Shown here: positions 6,037 to 13,178 of the stretch, in pieces
Layout: the number at the start of each line of letters is the position of its first letter
Numbering within the stretch: position 1 is the stretch's first letter
Source of the DNA: a virus
DNA length: 44,575 bases
Reading direction: 5' to 3' (one strand)
Virus record (IMG/VR): IMGVR_UViG_3300037189_007871
Coordinates: 1-44,575 of that record
Made by a program: the position numbers and the translations under genes
Notes under the pieces: generated by a model
Told to the model about the DNA's origin: nothing
Databases searched by the model: none
Seen by the model: only the letters and a program-made list of their open reading frames with translations

Positions 6037-6039
6037 TGT

Positions 6040-6315
6040 TTAAACCTCCGCTTGATCTTCTGCATAGGCGCTCTGAATTCGGTCATTGGTGACGCAACAA
6101 TAAAGCCCGGGGTCTTCCCAGTTTATTTCTATTGCCTCAATGCTTGCGTCACAGTGGCGGCGTTTATTGTGCGCTGTGATAATCTCCCGCCATATTTCCC
6201 GCGCGCCTTGGATGGATAGCGCCTCGCCTTGTCCTGTTATAAAATAAAGCGGATAGCCTCCGGGCCATGCGTATTTGTCGCGGATTGCTGTTTTGATTTT
6301 GTCTAGGGCAATCAT
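6040..6315 (-). CDS. Conserved hypothetical protein
   Basis: This 91-aa protein has GYPLYFITGQGEALSI, then REIWREIITAHNK and EINWEDPGLYCCVTNDRI. This pattern resembles a hypothetical protein found widely in proteobacterial plasmids and prophages. The Cys pair and Asp/Glu-rich end (IQSAYAEDQAEV) recall a small metal-binding fold, but no function is known. It lies 3 nt from both neighbours, indicating one transcript. Confidence 0.8.
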   Translation of the reverse strand: MIALDKIKTAIRDKYAWPGGYPLYFITGQGEALSIQGAREIWREIITAHNKRRHCDASIEAIEINWEDPGLYCCVTNDRIQSAYAEDQAEV

Positions 6316-6318
6316 CGA

Positions 6319-6630
6319 TCAAGCCTCCGCCTGGTAGTAGCTGTTTGCCGCTGCGACTAGGTGCTGCGCTGTATCTAATACGCCCCGGTGCTGTGCGGTC
6401 ACGTTCTTCTCTGTGCATCTGTCCATAGAGTGGGCAATGCTATGGCGGTGGAAGTCTTGATACATTGTAAAAGAAAAGCCGTGTTCGGTTAGTGTTACCG
6501 CCTGGCAGCTAGTCGAGATTTGTCCATTGTGCCGCTTCATGGTTAGCAATTTTAAAACCCTGCCATTATCAAGCGGCAAGTTTGTCTCGGCTGTCCAGCC
6601 ATTGCGGGCGTCTTTGTATATGCGTGTCAT
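6319..6630 (-). CDS. Conserved-looking hypothetical protein
   Basis: This 103-aa protein begins MTRIYKDARNGWTAETNLPL and contains VLKLLTMKRHNGQISTSC and SFTMYQDFHRHSIAHS. The start at 6630 is chosen because CAACAGAAGGA lies just upstream, although the frame is open further. It looks like a compact alpha/beta protein. No family is recognised. It belongs to the DUF932 operon. Confidence 0.75.
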   Translation of the reverse strand: MTRIYKDARNGWTAETNLPLDNGRVLKLLTMKRHNGQISTSCQAVTLTEHGFSFTMYQDFHRHSIAHSMDRCTEKNVTAQHRGVLDTAQHLVAAANSYYQAEA

Positions 6631-6687
6631 TGTGTGGGTTCCTTCTGTTGCCAGGCTGGCGGGCCTGGGGTGCTGAATTACACCATG

Positions 6688-6709
6688 AGGGGCGCATTGC
6701 TGCGCCCCT
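6688..6709 (-). other. Intergenic hairpin, accessory operon module 2
   Basis: AGGGGCGCA / TGCGCCCCT form a 9-bp stem with loop TTGC. It lies just downstream of the DUF932 stop and upstream of the CCAGCCTGGCAACAGAAGGA leader of the next gene. It is nearly identical to the hairpin at 7689-7709. Confidence 0.75.
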
Positions 6710-6719
6710 GGTGCTGTAA

Positions 6720-7625
6720 TCAAGCTGCTGTGCGGTGTTGGCTGCTTGCCTGTTGGGCGAAGAATTCAGCAATACGCCATAGCGCCTTGTTCACTTTCAC
6801 GTCCTGGTCAATGCCTTTGATCTCCCTGGTCGTTGTCATGCGACCACGCTGGGCGCGTCCGCGCTCGTCGTAGGTCACTGGATTGCGCGCCATCAACCCG
6901 CCGCGGATCGCGTTCTCTTGGATTACGTTGAAGCGTGTCCAAAGATCCGTTGCCGTGTCGTCCTGGCGCTTAGGGCGGAGCAACTGCTCTGCTTTGATCG
7001 GCGTCGTAGCATTGCCGAATTCATCGCGGGGAAAGCGTATTTCATGCGCTAGGTCTGCGAGTAATCCGGCTGCTTCTGGGTTGACGTTAATCTGTCCCCA
7101 GTCCTGCGGCGCTGCGAGAAGGTTCTGCGCTTCGCCTAATACGCGATAAGTCCCCTCGATAACATTATCTAAGGCGTTGCCACTGTGGCGAACCTTAACG
7201 CTGTCAATGGTGCTGGTTTGCGCAACAAGGCTGTTTAGGCATCGTATGCGAAACATGCCCGCCATTAGGTCATAGGCTGACGTGCCGTCATTGGCGTTTT
7301 TAAGGATGATCTCGCAAACATTGTCGCCGACCTTATAGCTCTCGACGTTATCAAAGCGACGAAGGCGGATCATATGCTTAGTGAAGGCGCGTTTACCCTC
7401 GTCACGCGATCCACCCTGACGGGCTGCAACTGGGAAAAAGCCTTCTTTGCGTAGTCCCTGCAATACTTCAATTGTTGGGATCGCGCGGAAACGCTCGGAT
7501 CGGCTCTCATGCGCCTCCATTGCAAAGATCGACGGCGCTGCTTTGAAAAGCTGCTCGTCTGTCATTGGCTGCGCTGTGTCAAAGCGGGCTGAGTTGCTGT
7601 AGATGGTGTTTGATCGGAAGTTCAT
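6720..7625 (-). CDS. DUF932 family protein
   Basis: This 301-aa protein matches the phage/plasmid DUF932 family: AAPSIFAMEAHESRSERFRA near the N-terminus, then IPTIEVLQGLRKEGFFPV, then KHMIRLRR, CEIILKNANDGTSAYDLMAG and FRIRCLNSLVA. The family is common on plasmids and temperate phages and its role is unsettled; a link to DNA metabolism or anti-restriction has been suggested. AGAAGGA precedes the ATG. It is the largest gene of the leftward accessory operon, flanked by near-identical hairpins on both sides. Confidence 0.88.
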   Translation of the reverse strand: MNFRSNTIYSNSARFDTAQPMTDEQLFKAAPSIFAMEAHESRSERFRAIPTIEVLQGLRKEGFFPVAARQGGSRDEGKRAFTKHMIRLRRFDNVESYKVGDNVCEIILKNANDGTSAYDLMAGMFRIRCLNSLVAQTSTIDSVKVRHSGNALDNVIEGTYRVLGEAQNLLAAPQDWGQINVNPEAAGLLADLAHEIRFPRDEFGNATTPIKAEQLLRPKRQDDTATDLWTRFNVIQENAIRGGLMARNPVTYDERGRAQRGRMTTTREIKGIDQDVKVNKALWRIAEFFAQQASSQHRTAA

Positions 7626-7688
7626 TTTGTCTATTCCTTCTGTTTAATTACGCCGGGGAATTCCTGGGCGTGATGCTGGCGCATCATG

Positions 7689-7709
7689 AGGGGCGCAATG
7701 CGCGCCCCT
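7689..7709 (-). other. Intergenic hairpin, accessory operon module 3
   Basis: AGGGGCGC / GCGCCCCT form an 8-bp stem with loop AATGC, and a second small hairpin (TGATGC / GCATCA) lies next to it. They precede the AAACAGAAGGA leader of the DUF932 gene. The sequence ATGAGGGGCGCA and GCGCCCCTGGTG is shared with module 2. Confidence 0.75.
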
Positions 7710-7718
7710 GGTGATGGG

Positions 7719-7892
7719 TCAATATCCGAGTTGGTCGCGGGCTGTGTTGAATGATCTGCATTTAAAGGTGACTAAGCTCGTTTCTTTGGTTTCCCGGTTA
7801 TAAGCTGGGCAATACCATTCAACATGATCGCCTTTAATCACGGCATCAAAGCCATGTGAGAGAATGAATAGGCGCAAGCGGTGAAGGCTCAT
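7719..7892 (-). CDS. Small protein, unknown
   Basis: This 57-aa protein reads MSLHRLRLFILSHGFDAVIK, then GDHVEWYCPAYN and TFKCRSFNTARDQLGY. It starts 1 nt after the stop of the membrane-protein gene (TAATATG), with AGAGAGGG just upstream, so it is translationally coupled. Two Cys and several aromatic residues suggest a compact fold. No family is recognised. Confidence 0.7.
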   Translation of the reverse strand: MSLHRLRLFILSHGFDAVIKGDHVEWYCPAYNRETKETSLVTFKCRSFNTARDQLGY

Positions 7893-7893
7893 A

Positions 7894-8025
7894 TTAAAAC
7901 CCTCTCTTAACTAGGCGGATTGCTTCCAGGCCATAATAAACGGCAAAGCAAAGAGCGGTGACTGTTGTTGCGCCCATTACGGCGATTGCGCCGAGTATCC
8001 ATACAAGATCGAGATAATTGCACAT
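7894..8025 (-). CDS. Single-pass small membrane protein
   Basis: This 43-aa protein is mostly one hydrophobic segment: LVWILGAIAVMGATTVTALC (residues about 7-26) followed by FAVYYGLEAIRLVKRGF. The ATG at 8025 is chosen because ACCAACAGAAGGA lies 9 nt upstream; the longer open frame to 8103 lacks this. Positive charges after the hydrophobic part predict a cytoplasmic C-terminus. Function is unknown. Confidence 0.65.
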   Translation of the reverse strand: MCNYLDLVWILGAIAVMGATTVTALCFAVYYGLEAIRLVKRGF

Positions 8026-8164
8026 TAATTTTAGTCCTTCTGTTGGTGGAAGCTGGCGGCCTTCCATGTGCAGAGTAAAGACATAACTCATTGCGTAATG
8101 CAATAGCTAAAACAACAAAAACAGCAATAAAAATGAAAATAATGCAATCGGCTAATAAGATCAG

Positions 8165-8365
8165 CTATTTAGCAGGCGCTCTTTTTTCATCAATGCGGGC
8201 TAAGAGCTTTACCAGGTAGGCCTTACGTGCGCCCTGGGCGTCGATGTTGTGCTTTGTGCAATGTGTTTGGATTGTTTGCCTGGTGACGTTTGCCAGGCGC
8301 GCGGCTTCTGCTTGTGTAATGATCCCAGCGCTTAATAGGCGCAATACTGCTTGTCGTTTTGTCAT
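8165..8365 (-). CDS. HTH regulator heading the leftward accessory operon
   Basis: This 66-aa protein has a simple helix-turn-helix: RQAVLRLLSAGIITQAEAAR, then LANVTRQTIQTHCTKHNIDA (residues about 4-44), ending in a basic tail (ARIDEKRAPAK). The ATG at 8365 lies at the centre of a perfect TTTGTCA-TC-TGACAAA palindrome, so the protein probably represses itself. A longer frame from 8407 is open but has no SD. The gene is divergent from the late terminase gene and could also control that promoter. Confidence 0.75.
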   Translation of the reverse strand: MTKRQAVLRLLSAGIITQAEAARLANVTRQTIQTHCTKHNIDAQGARKAYLVKLLARIDEKRAPAK

Positions 8366-8420
8366 CTGACAAATGGTTAAAATTCGTCTGACAAAAGTAA
8401 AACGCACTCCGTTTTGTCAA
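8358..8420. promoter_or_regulatory. Operator cluster and promoter for the accessory operon
   Basis: A perfect 7-2-7 palindrome TTTGTCA-TC-TGACAAA spans 8358-8373. Further half sites are TGACAAA at 8389-8395 and TTTGTCA at 8413-8419. On the minus strand TTGACA at 8420-8415 is a consensus -35 box. The arrangement fits autoregulation by the HTH protein at 8165-8365. Confidence 0.6.
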
Positions 8421-8574
8421 GTGTTTCGGTTGCAAGATAGTGACGCAATAACGCTCTGATAAACAACGCTATTCCCCCACGTGTGATGTGGTGCGTTGGA
8501 ATTGATACGCAAAAAGGGCTTTTCTCTCGCGCGACGACAACTCTCTTTTCTGAGTGAGCGACTAGCGAGCGAAG

Positions 8575-9213
8575 ATGCAACCAATAGACAACCTGGCGCA
8601 AGCTGTAGTTGCGAAGACCTGGAGCAACGGAAGCGCCGAGCCTAAGCCCTACCGGGAAGGCCGCAAGGGATCATATCTCAAAGCTGCGTTGGGCCCGCTA
8701 AAGGAACTAACGCCAAAGCATCGATTGCTGATCGATTACGTGCTGCATGGCGTTCCTGAGAATAAGGCGCATCTACTCGATGGCGTTGAGAGGCTAAGCC
8801 CCATTGAAGATGATCTGACCAGGACAAGACCGCTGCTACCTGGTGAGCCATTAAAGATCGAAGAGGCTGCCAAGGTTCTCTTCATGCGGATCAGACATGC
8901 TCGCCATCTCTTCTCTCAGCAAGTGTTCCTCAAAGCCTACAACGCCGAAGTGCAAGCCATCCGTGATGGCGCGAAGGCGGACGCCATGCGCCAAGTTGTA
9001 ACGCTCATGCAAACCGCAGGTGATGGCTCCGCAGCATGGGCTAAGGTTAACCTACAAGCGGCATCAATGATCCTGGGCGAACCTGGAGATAAGCAATCAA
9101 GCGTTAACGTAACGGTTAATAATGCGATCCAGTTGCAGCCGGGAATAGTTATCAGACTGCCAGCAAGTGCAGCGCAGTCACCGCTCGAGATACAAGGAAA
9201 CGCCGATGAGTGA
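8575..9213 (+). CDS. terS: Putative terminase small subunit
   Basis: This 212-aa protein has an N-terminal segment LGPLKELTPKHRLLIDYVLH resembling the HTH of small terminase subunits, a helical middle (KVLFMRIRHARHLFSQQVFL) and a C-terminal strand (VNVTVNNAIQLQPGIVIRLP) of the kind seen at the end of phage small terminases. It is the first late gene, with the large subunit 4.6 kb downstream. The small subunit binds the packaging site, so the 8408-8574 leader may hold pac or cos. The assignment is by pattern and position. Confidence 0.65.
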   Translation: MQPIDNLAQAVVAKTWSNGSAEPKPYREGRKGSYLKAALGPLKELTPKHRLLIDYVLHGVPENKAHLLDGVERLSPIEDDLTRTRPLLPGEPLKIEEAAKVLFMRIRHARHLFSQQVFLKAYNAEVQAIRDGAKADAMRQVVTLMQTAGDGSAAWAKVNLQAASMILGEPGDKQSSVNVTVNNAIQLQPGIVIRLPASAAQSPLEIQGNADE

Positions 9214-9511
9214 CGAAGTATTCATACCAGGTGCGCCGGAGCTTGAAGAATACGCAACGGCAATGAAGCTCGCCGGGATAACTCATGCCGATCTAGTCAA
9301 GGCAAGCGCAGAAATAAGTGATGCGGTAACGCAAGGGGCGAGTGTGCAAGGGGTGAGGGTGGTGCTTAACACAGGCGCGCGAGACGCCGCCAACATTTCA
9401 GCGGATGCCATCGAAGCTGCTCGGCGCGAAGTGGTGAAGGCTACGAATGCGATCCAGTCTCGGTTCGTGATGGGCATCGTTCCAAGCATCCGGCAGGGTG
9501 ATGCCGGATGA
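9206..9511 (+). CDS. Hypothetical late protein
   Basis: This 101-aa acidic helical protein starts MSDEVFIPGAPELEEYATAM and contains DAANISADAIEAARREVVKA. The ATG at 9206 has AAGGA 8 nt upstream and overlaps the small terminase by 8 nt. The Ala-rich helices suggest a virion or assembly role, but no family is recognised. Confidence 0.7.
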   Translation: MSDEVFIPGAPELEEYATAMKLAGITHADLVKASAEISDAVTQGASVQGVRVVLNTGARDAANISADAIEAARREVVKATNAIQSRFVMGIVPSIRQGDAG

Positions 9512-9732
9512 TTATCAGTCTTAGCAATGAGATACACGCAAGGCATACAGCTAGGCAGGCTGTTGAGTGGCCCGGCCTAGCCTCAATGCGTGAAATAAAA
9601 ACGCAAACTGTGGACGAAACGCTTTTGCCTGTCGATGCGCGGCTCGAGCGCACCCCGGGGGGAAAATCGCCGCACCCCCCAAGCTCCACCCCCCAACACG
9701 CGCACAGTTCAAAAAAGTTTTTTAACATCTGA
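9508..9732 (+). CDS. Possible small protein, low confidence
   Basis: This 74-aa frame starts in an ATGA overlap with the previous gene. The second half is Pro/Ser/His-rich and is encoded by C-rich DNA (9650-9700) that looks noncoding. It could be a true coupled gene or simply an open frame over a leader. The next gene at 9747 has its own strong GAGGAG site. Confidence 0.35.
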   Translation: MIISLSNEIHARHTARQAVEWPGLASMREIKTQTVDETLLPVDARLERTPGGKSPHPPSSTPQHAHSSKKFFNI

Positions 9733-9746
9733 AAAATCGAGGAGCG

Positions 9747-9947
9747 ATGAGACAGGCTTCGTTGAGTGCTGAAGAGAAGTTGAGGGCGGCGCATGCGTAT
9801 TTAGTTTACGGCGTTGAGCAGCATGTGTTGGCTATGATTTTTGGCGTTAATTCTGGCCGGATAGCTGAGGCGGTTAAGGAGGTTCGGATTGCGTGTGGTT
9901 TTGAGATGAAGGTGGAGGGTAGCGGCGATGATGGCTTGGATCTTTGA
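9747..9947 (+). CDS. Small HTH-like phage protein
   Basis: This 66-aa protein has EEKLRAAHAYLVYGVEQHVL, then AMIFGVNSGRIAEAVKEVRI, a helix-turn-helix pattern found in small late-region phage proteins of unknown role. GAGGAG lies 4 nt before the ATG. The acidic end (SGDDGLDL) overlaps the start of the next gene. Confidence 0.75.
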   Translation: MRQASLSAEEKLRAAHAYLVYGVEQHVLAMIFGVNSGRIAEAVKEVRIACGFEMKVEGSGDDGLDL

Positions 9948-10104
9948 TTTGGTTCGCCGGAAGCTGGGACATTGGTTGATTAGCGATGAAGAGGCTGATG
10001 ATCGGCGGCGTGAAGAAGAGCGGGCGAAGAAGCAGAAGGAGATTATGGATGCGCAGGGTGATGTTGAGGACACGGCTCGGGATCTTGATGGCGGTGGTTT
10101 CTAG
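9931..10104 (+). CDS. Small charged protein, possible spanin partner
   Basis: This 57-aa protein has a short amphipathic N-terminus (MAWIFDLVRRKLGHWLI) and a long charged helix (EEADDRRREEERAKKQKEIM) ending in DVEDTARDLDGGGF. Phage inner-membrane spanins often have a coiled coil and a similar Asp-rich end. Here the membrane anchor is not convincing. The lipoprotein gene that follows starts inside it, in another frame, as nested Rz/Rz1 genes do. Confidence 0.6.
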   Translation: MAWIFDLVRRKLGHWLISDEEADDRRREEERAKKQKEIMDAQGDVEDTARDLDGGGF

Positions 10105-10276
10105 TGGCTTGGTCGGTTGCAATACTGTTGGCGACGGCGGTGTTTGTTCTTCTTTGAGGCAATATTCAGTTGAAGAGCAGAAGCGGGCCGCTGCTGAGAT
10201 CCGGGCTAATCCAAATGGCGAGTTGGCGAAGTTTGTTCGGGACTATGGGAATGTGAGGAAGGCTTGCAGGGTATGA
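10049..10276 (+). CDS. Lipoprotein, candidate Rz1-like outer-membrane spanin
   Basis: This 75-aa protein has an N-terminal MRRVMLRTRLGILMAVVSSG followed by LVGC, a lipobox with lipidated Cys24. The mature part is short and helical (SSLRQYSVEEQKRAAAEIRA). AAGGAG lies 7 nt before ATG 10049, which decides the start. It overlaps the preceding charged-helix gene by 56 nt in another frame, the nested layout typical of spanin pairs. Spanins disrupt the outer membrane at the last step of lysis. Assignment is by architecture. Confidence 0.7.
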   Translation: MRRVMLRTRLGILMAVVSSGLVGCNTVGDGGVCSSLRQYSVEEQKRAAAEIRANPNGELAKFVRDYGNVRKACRV

Positions 10277-10464
10277 TGGAGATTTATGAAATTACGATTG
10301 AGCGGAATGAGAATGAGTTTGCTGTGAAGAGCTATAATTTTCCGCATGATAACTATGGAAAAAAAATATTAAGTATTTTGCTGGCTCAGGTTTCTCAGCA
10401 CTTGCAGGATGAAATTGAGGGCAATGTTTTTATTGAGGATGCGAAAGAGAAGGAAAAGAAATAA
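10273..10464 (+). CDS. Small protein, unknown
   Basis: This 63-aa protein begins MMEIYEITIERNENEFAVKS and ends in a charged tail (EDAKEKEKK). It looks like a small alpha/beta protein. It starts in an ATGA overlap with the lipoprotein. No family is recognised. Confidence 0.7.
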   Translation: MMEIYEITIERNENEFAVKSYNFPHDNYGKKILSILLAQVSQHLQDEIEGNVFIEDAKEKEKK

Positions 10465-10466
10465 TT

Positions 10467-10721
10467 ATGACGAAATTTCAAGAGACTTTTGATTGGGAAG
10501 ATGTATTGGATGAGGCTGTTATCACCGACGACCAAGCTCATGGAATACATGATTTAATTTGCGAATATGAATATTTGATAGATTTATTGATAGAGCGTGC
10601 GCAAGAGGCTGGCGTTAAGTTGGAACTAGACCACGATGGTCTTTCTTTTCGTGTTCATGCGGGCCGCGTTAATTATCGCCCTACACGGCAGATTTTTCGA
10701 CCAAGGATTGTAAAACACTAG
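10467..10721 (+). CDS. Small acidic protein, unknown
   Basis: This 84-aa protein contains ETFDWEDVLDEAVITDDQAH and DLICEYEYLIDLLIERAQEA, both helical and acidic, with a basic C-terminus (RQIFRPRIVKH). It starts 2 nt after the previous stop. No family is recognised. Confidence 0.7.
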   Translation: MTKFQETFDWEDVLDEAVITDDQAHGIHDLICEYEYLIDLLIERAQEAGVKLELDHDGLSFRVHAGRVNYRPTRQIFRPRIVKH

Positions 10722-10729
10722 GTGCGTTT

Positions 10730-10822
10730 ATGAATGAGCGCCGTTTCGTCATGTTGGGTTTTGCGCTGGGTCTGATTTGGGCTGGCGGGATCACACTCAT
10801 GACGTGGATGGTTTTCAAATGA
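10730..10822 (+). CDS. 30-aa membrane peptide, holin-like
   Basis: The frame reads MNERRFVMLGFALGLIWAGG, then ITLMTWMVFK: a single membrane segment flanked by N-terminal Arg and C-terminal Lys. It ends in an ATGA overlap with the fibre gene. Its place beside the candidate spanin suggests a lysis role, but it is very short and could be a leader peptide that couples translation of the fibre gene. The GGTGCGT motif (10721-10727) directly precedes it. Confidence 0.5.
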   Translation: MNERRFVMLGFALGLIWAGGITLMTWMVFK

Positions 10823-13176
10823 GCGACGAAGTAAAGCGCGGCCCATATGGCCCGGCACTTTCATTGCAGAAGGTAAATAATGTTGGCGGGATTACGCCCG
10901 AGATTTGGATAAGGGGCGACGACATTGGTGCGCCTGGAAGTGTTTATCCAGATGGGACAAAGCCTAATTCTTCGTTGGGCTGCGTTAAGGCTGGAAAGAA
11001 TATTACGATTGATGCCGATGGCACGATTAATTCCACTGGCGGCACAGGCGGTTCGACAGACTGGAAAGATATTACCAACAAGCCCGCGACGTTTCCTGTT
11101 GCTGCGGCGACTGTTGATACGCTGGGCGGAATTAAGCCTGGTAAGAATTTAACCGTTCAAGCTGATGGCACTCTTGATGCGAGTGGCGGGGGAGAGATTA
11201 CTCCTGCAACGCCGACAGTGCTTGGCGGCATTAAGGTTGGCGCTGGTCTTAACGTAACGGGCGATGGCACGTTATCGACGCAAGACGCGGTGCCGAATTG
11301 GTCAGACATTATCAATAAGCCCGCAACTTTCCCTGTTGCGATTGCTTCTGAAACGCAGCTTGGTGGCGTTAAAGAAGGTGCTGGAATTAATATTCAGCCA
11401 GACGGCACAATCAGCACAGTTAGCGCCGCGCCGACATGGGAAGAGATTGAGAATAAGCCCGCTGCGTTTCCTCCACCAGTTGCCAGCACCAATACGCTTG
11501 GTGGCGTTAAGCAGGGCGCGGGTGTTGCGATTGGCCAAGATGGAACAATCAGCACAAACATCCAGCAAGTCGATTGGGATATTATTGTTGATAAGCCGAC
11601 TGCTTATCCTCCTACGATTGCGAGTGAGACAGAGGTTGGCGGCGTTAAGGCTGGTAACAATATCAGCATTGACCTTGACGGCACGATTAATGCGGCTGCG
11701 GTGGATTTGCCGATTGCCACGACTTATGTGCTTGGCGGCGTAAAGATTGGCGCGGGCATTACTGTTGGCGAAGATGGCACTATTGGCACTGAGGCGGCTG
11801 CGCCTTATTGGCTTGATATTGTCGATAAGCCTAAAGCCTTTCCACCAACGATTGCACAGTCTGCGGTTGTTGGCGGCATTATGCCAGATGACAAGTTCTC
11901 GGTTAATGAGAGTGGCGTTTTATCCGCCAAGCCTTTTAAGGGTAAGTCTTTCCAGGTCGTCCAGTATAATGACGATGGCGAGATTAGCGGCAGCGCGACA
12001 TTACAAAATAGACACGGCAATCTTATTCTGGGCGGCGTTGAGCCAACCAATAAGGCTGGCGAAGAGATTACCTATGGCGGTCAGATTACGTTGCTTGATG
12101 CTTCCGGCGCGTATTCCGCTGGCATTAAAAACGCCAGCTTTGACTATACGCTGCTTCTTTCAAATGGGCCGAATATCAAGAAAGGCTTTATGCCTTTTGT
12201 AACCCAGGTTGAAAACGCTGATGTGTCTTTATCCTTTGGCCCTATTGCAGATGCGATAGGCTATGCGACCAAAGACAAGCTGGGCGTGGCTCAGGTTGGC
12301 GGCAACATTGACGTTGATACGAAAGGCGTCATCAGCGTTAAGACGGCTGATAAGGGTGTTAGAGGACTTGTAACGCCTGGCGCGTCGATTGATGTTAATG
12401 ACGGTGTTATCACGCCAAGCCTTGCGACGTTGGCTAGTCCTGGCATTGTTCAAGTTGGCAGCGGGTTATCTGTTGACCAGAATGGCGTTATCTCCACGAC
12501 TAACGCAATCGCCTTTGTAAATAAGAAGGTGTTTGATAATAATAATCCGTATCCTAAGAACTTCACTTGGCAGATACCAGAAGGTGTTGACTACTTCCGC
12601 GTGAGCGTATGTGGCGCTGGCGGGGCTGGTGGCTGGGGCAATGAAAATGCCAGCACAGGCCCAGGTGGTGGCGGCGGCGGCGGTGGTGCTTATGCCGAAG
12701 CAATCTTTTATGCTTATAAGTTTGATGATGGTTCCGTATTTGATGTTGTTGTTGGTGGAAACAGCACAGGCGGGGCTAACGGCGGCACTTCTTCTTTCAC
12801 GCTGCGCGGCAAACCAGGCAATGCTTATCTGTTTTGTCCTGGCGGGACTGCTGGCGAGAGCGGTCGTGAAAAATCCCAAATTGATAAGGGGTATTCAAAC
12901 GGCGGGGCTGGTGGCCGACCAGCAAATAACGGTATTGATTTAGACAAAATGCTCCCGCCTAATCTTGTATTTGGCGGCGATGGCGCTCCTGGCTTTTCCG
13001 TAAAAAACTACAAAGGCGATAAAACTGTTGGCGGTGCTGGCGGCAATTCATTCGCAGGAAACGGTAATTGGGGCGGCTATGGCGGCTATGGCTATGGCTC
13101 TACTGGCGGCGGCGAAGCTAACGGTAAAACTGGTATTGCTGTTGCTGGCAACGCATTTGTGATTATCGAGTGGTAA
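10819..13176 (+). CDS. Repeat-containing fibre/adhesin with glycine-rich C-terminal domain
   Basis: This 785-aa protein has about eight copies of a short unit LGGVKxGxGIxIxxDGTI, alternating with about five copies of WxDIxNKPATFP (residues about 50-390). Such repeats occur in phage head or tail fibres. A middle domain (about 395-560) is followed by strand-rich repeats and, from about 600, a glycine-rich domain (VSVCGAGGAGGWG, GGGGGGGGAYAEA, GGAGGNSFAG), probably polyglycine-II helices like those of the S16 gp38 adhesin. It probably binds the host surface. It is unusual in lying before the large terminase. A second glycine-rich protein lies at 36425-37264. Confidence 0.82.
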   Translation: MSDEVKRGPYGPALSLQKVNNVGGITPEIWIRGDDIGAPGSVYPDGTKPNSSLGCVKAGKNITIDADGTINSTGGTGGSTDWKDITNKPATFPVAAATVDTLGGIKPGKNLTVQADGTLDASGGGEITPATPTVLGGIKVGAGLNVTGDGTLSTQDAVPNWSDIINKPATFPVAIASETQLGGVKEGAGINIQPDGTISTVSAAPTWEEIENKPAAFPPPVASTNTLGGVKQGAGVAIGQDGTISTNIQQVDWDIIVDKPTAYPPTIASETEVGGVKAGNNISIDLDGTINAAAVDLPIATTYVLGGVKIGAGITVGEDGTIGTEAAAPYWLDIVDKPKAFPPTIAQSAVVGGIMPDDKFSVNESGVLSAKPFKGKSFQVVQYNDDGEISGSATLQNRHGNLILGGVEPTNKAGEEITYGGQITLLDASGAYSAGIKNASFDYTLLLSNGPNIKKGFMPFVTQVENADVSLSFGPIADAIGYATKDKLGVAQVGGNIDVDTKGVISVKTADKGVRGLVTPGASIDVNDGVITPSLATLASPGIVQVGSGLSVDQNGVISTTNAIAFVNKKVFDNNNPYPKNFTWQIPEGVDYFRVSVCGAGGAGGWGNENASTGPGGGGGGGGAYAEAIFYAYKFDDGSVFDVVVGGNSTGGANGGTSSFTLRGKPGNAYLFCPGGTAGESGREKSQIDKGYSNGGAGGRPANNGIDLDKMLPPNLVFGGDGAPGFSVKNYKGDKTVGGAGGNSFAGNGNWGGYGGYGYGSTGGGEANGKTGIAVAGNAFVIIEW

Positions 13177-13178
13177 GT

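Noticed and set aside
8040-8164. Hydrophobic frame on the minus strand between 8164 and 8025
   Set aside because: It reads like a membrane helix but has no ATG, GTG or TTG start at the right place, only a CTG after the previous stop, and runs out of frame into the next gene.
11302-12202. Alternative frames within the repeat fibre gene
   Set aside because: They are Arg/Leu-rich out-of-frame readings of the fibre repeats and carry no start signals.
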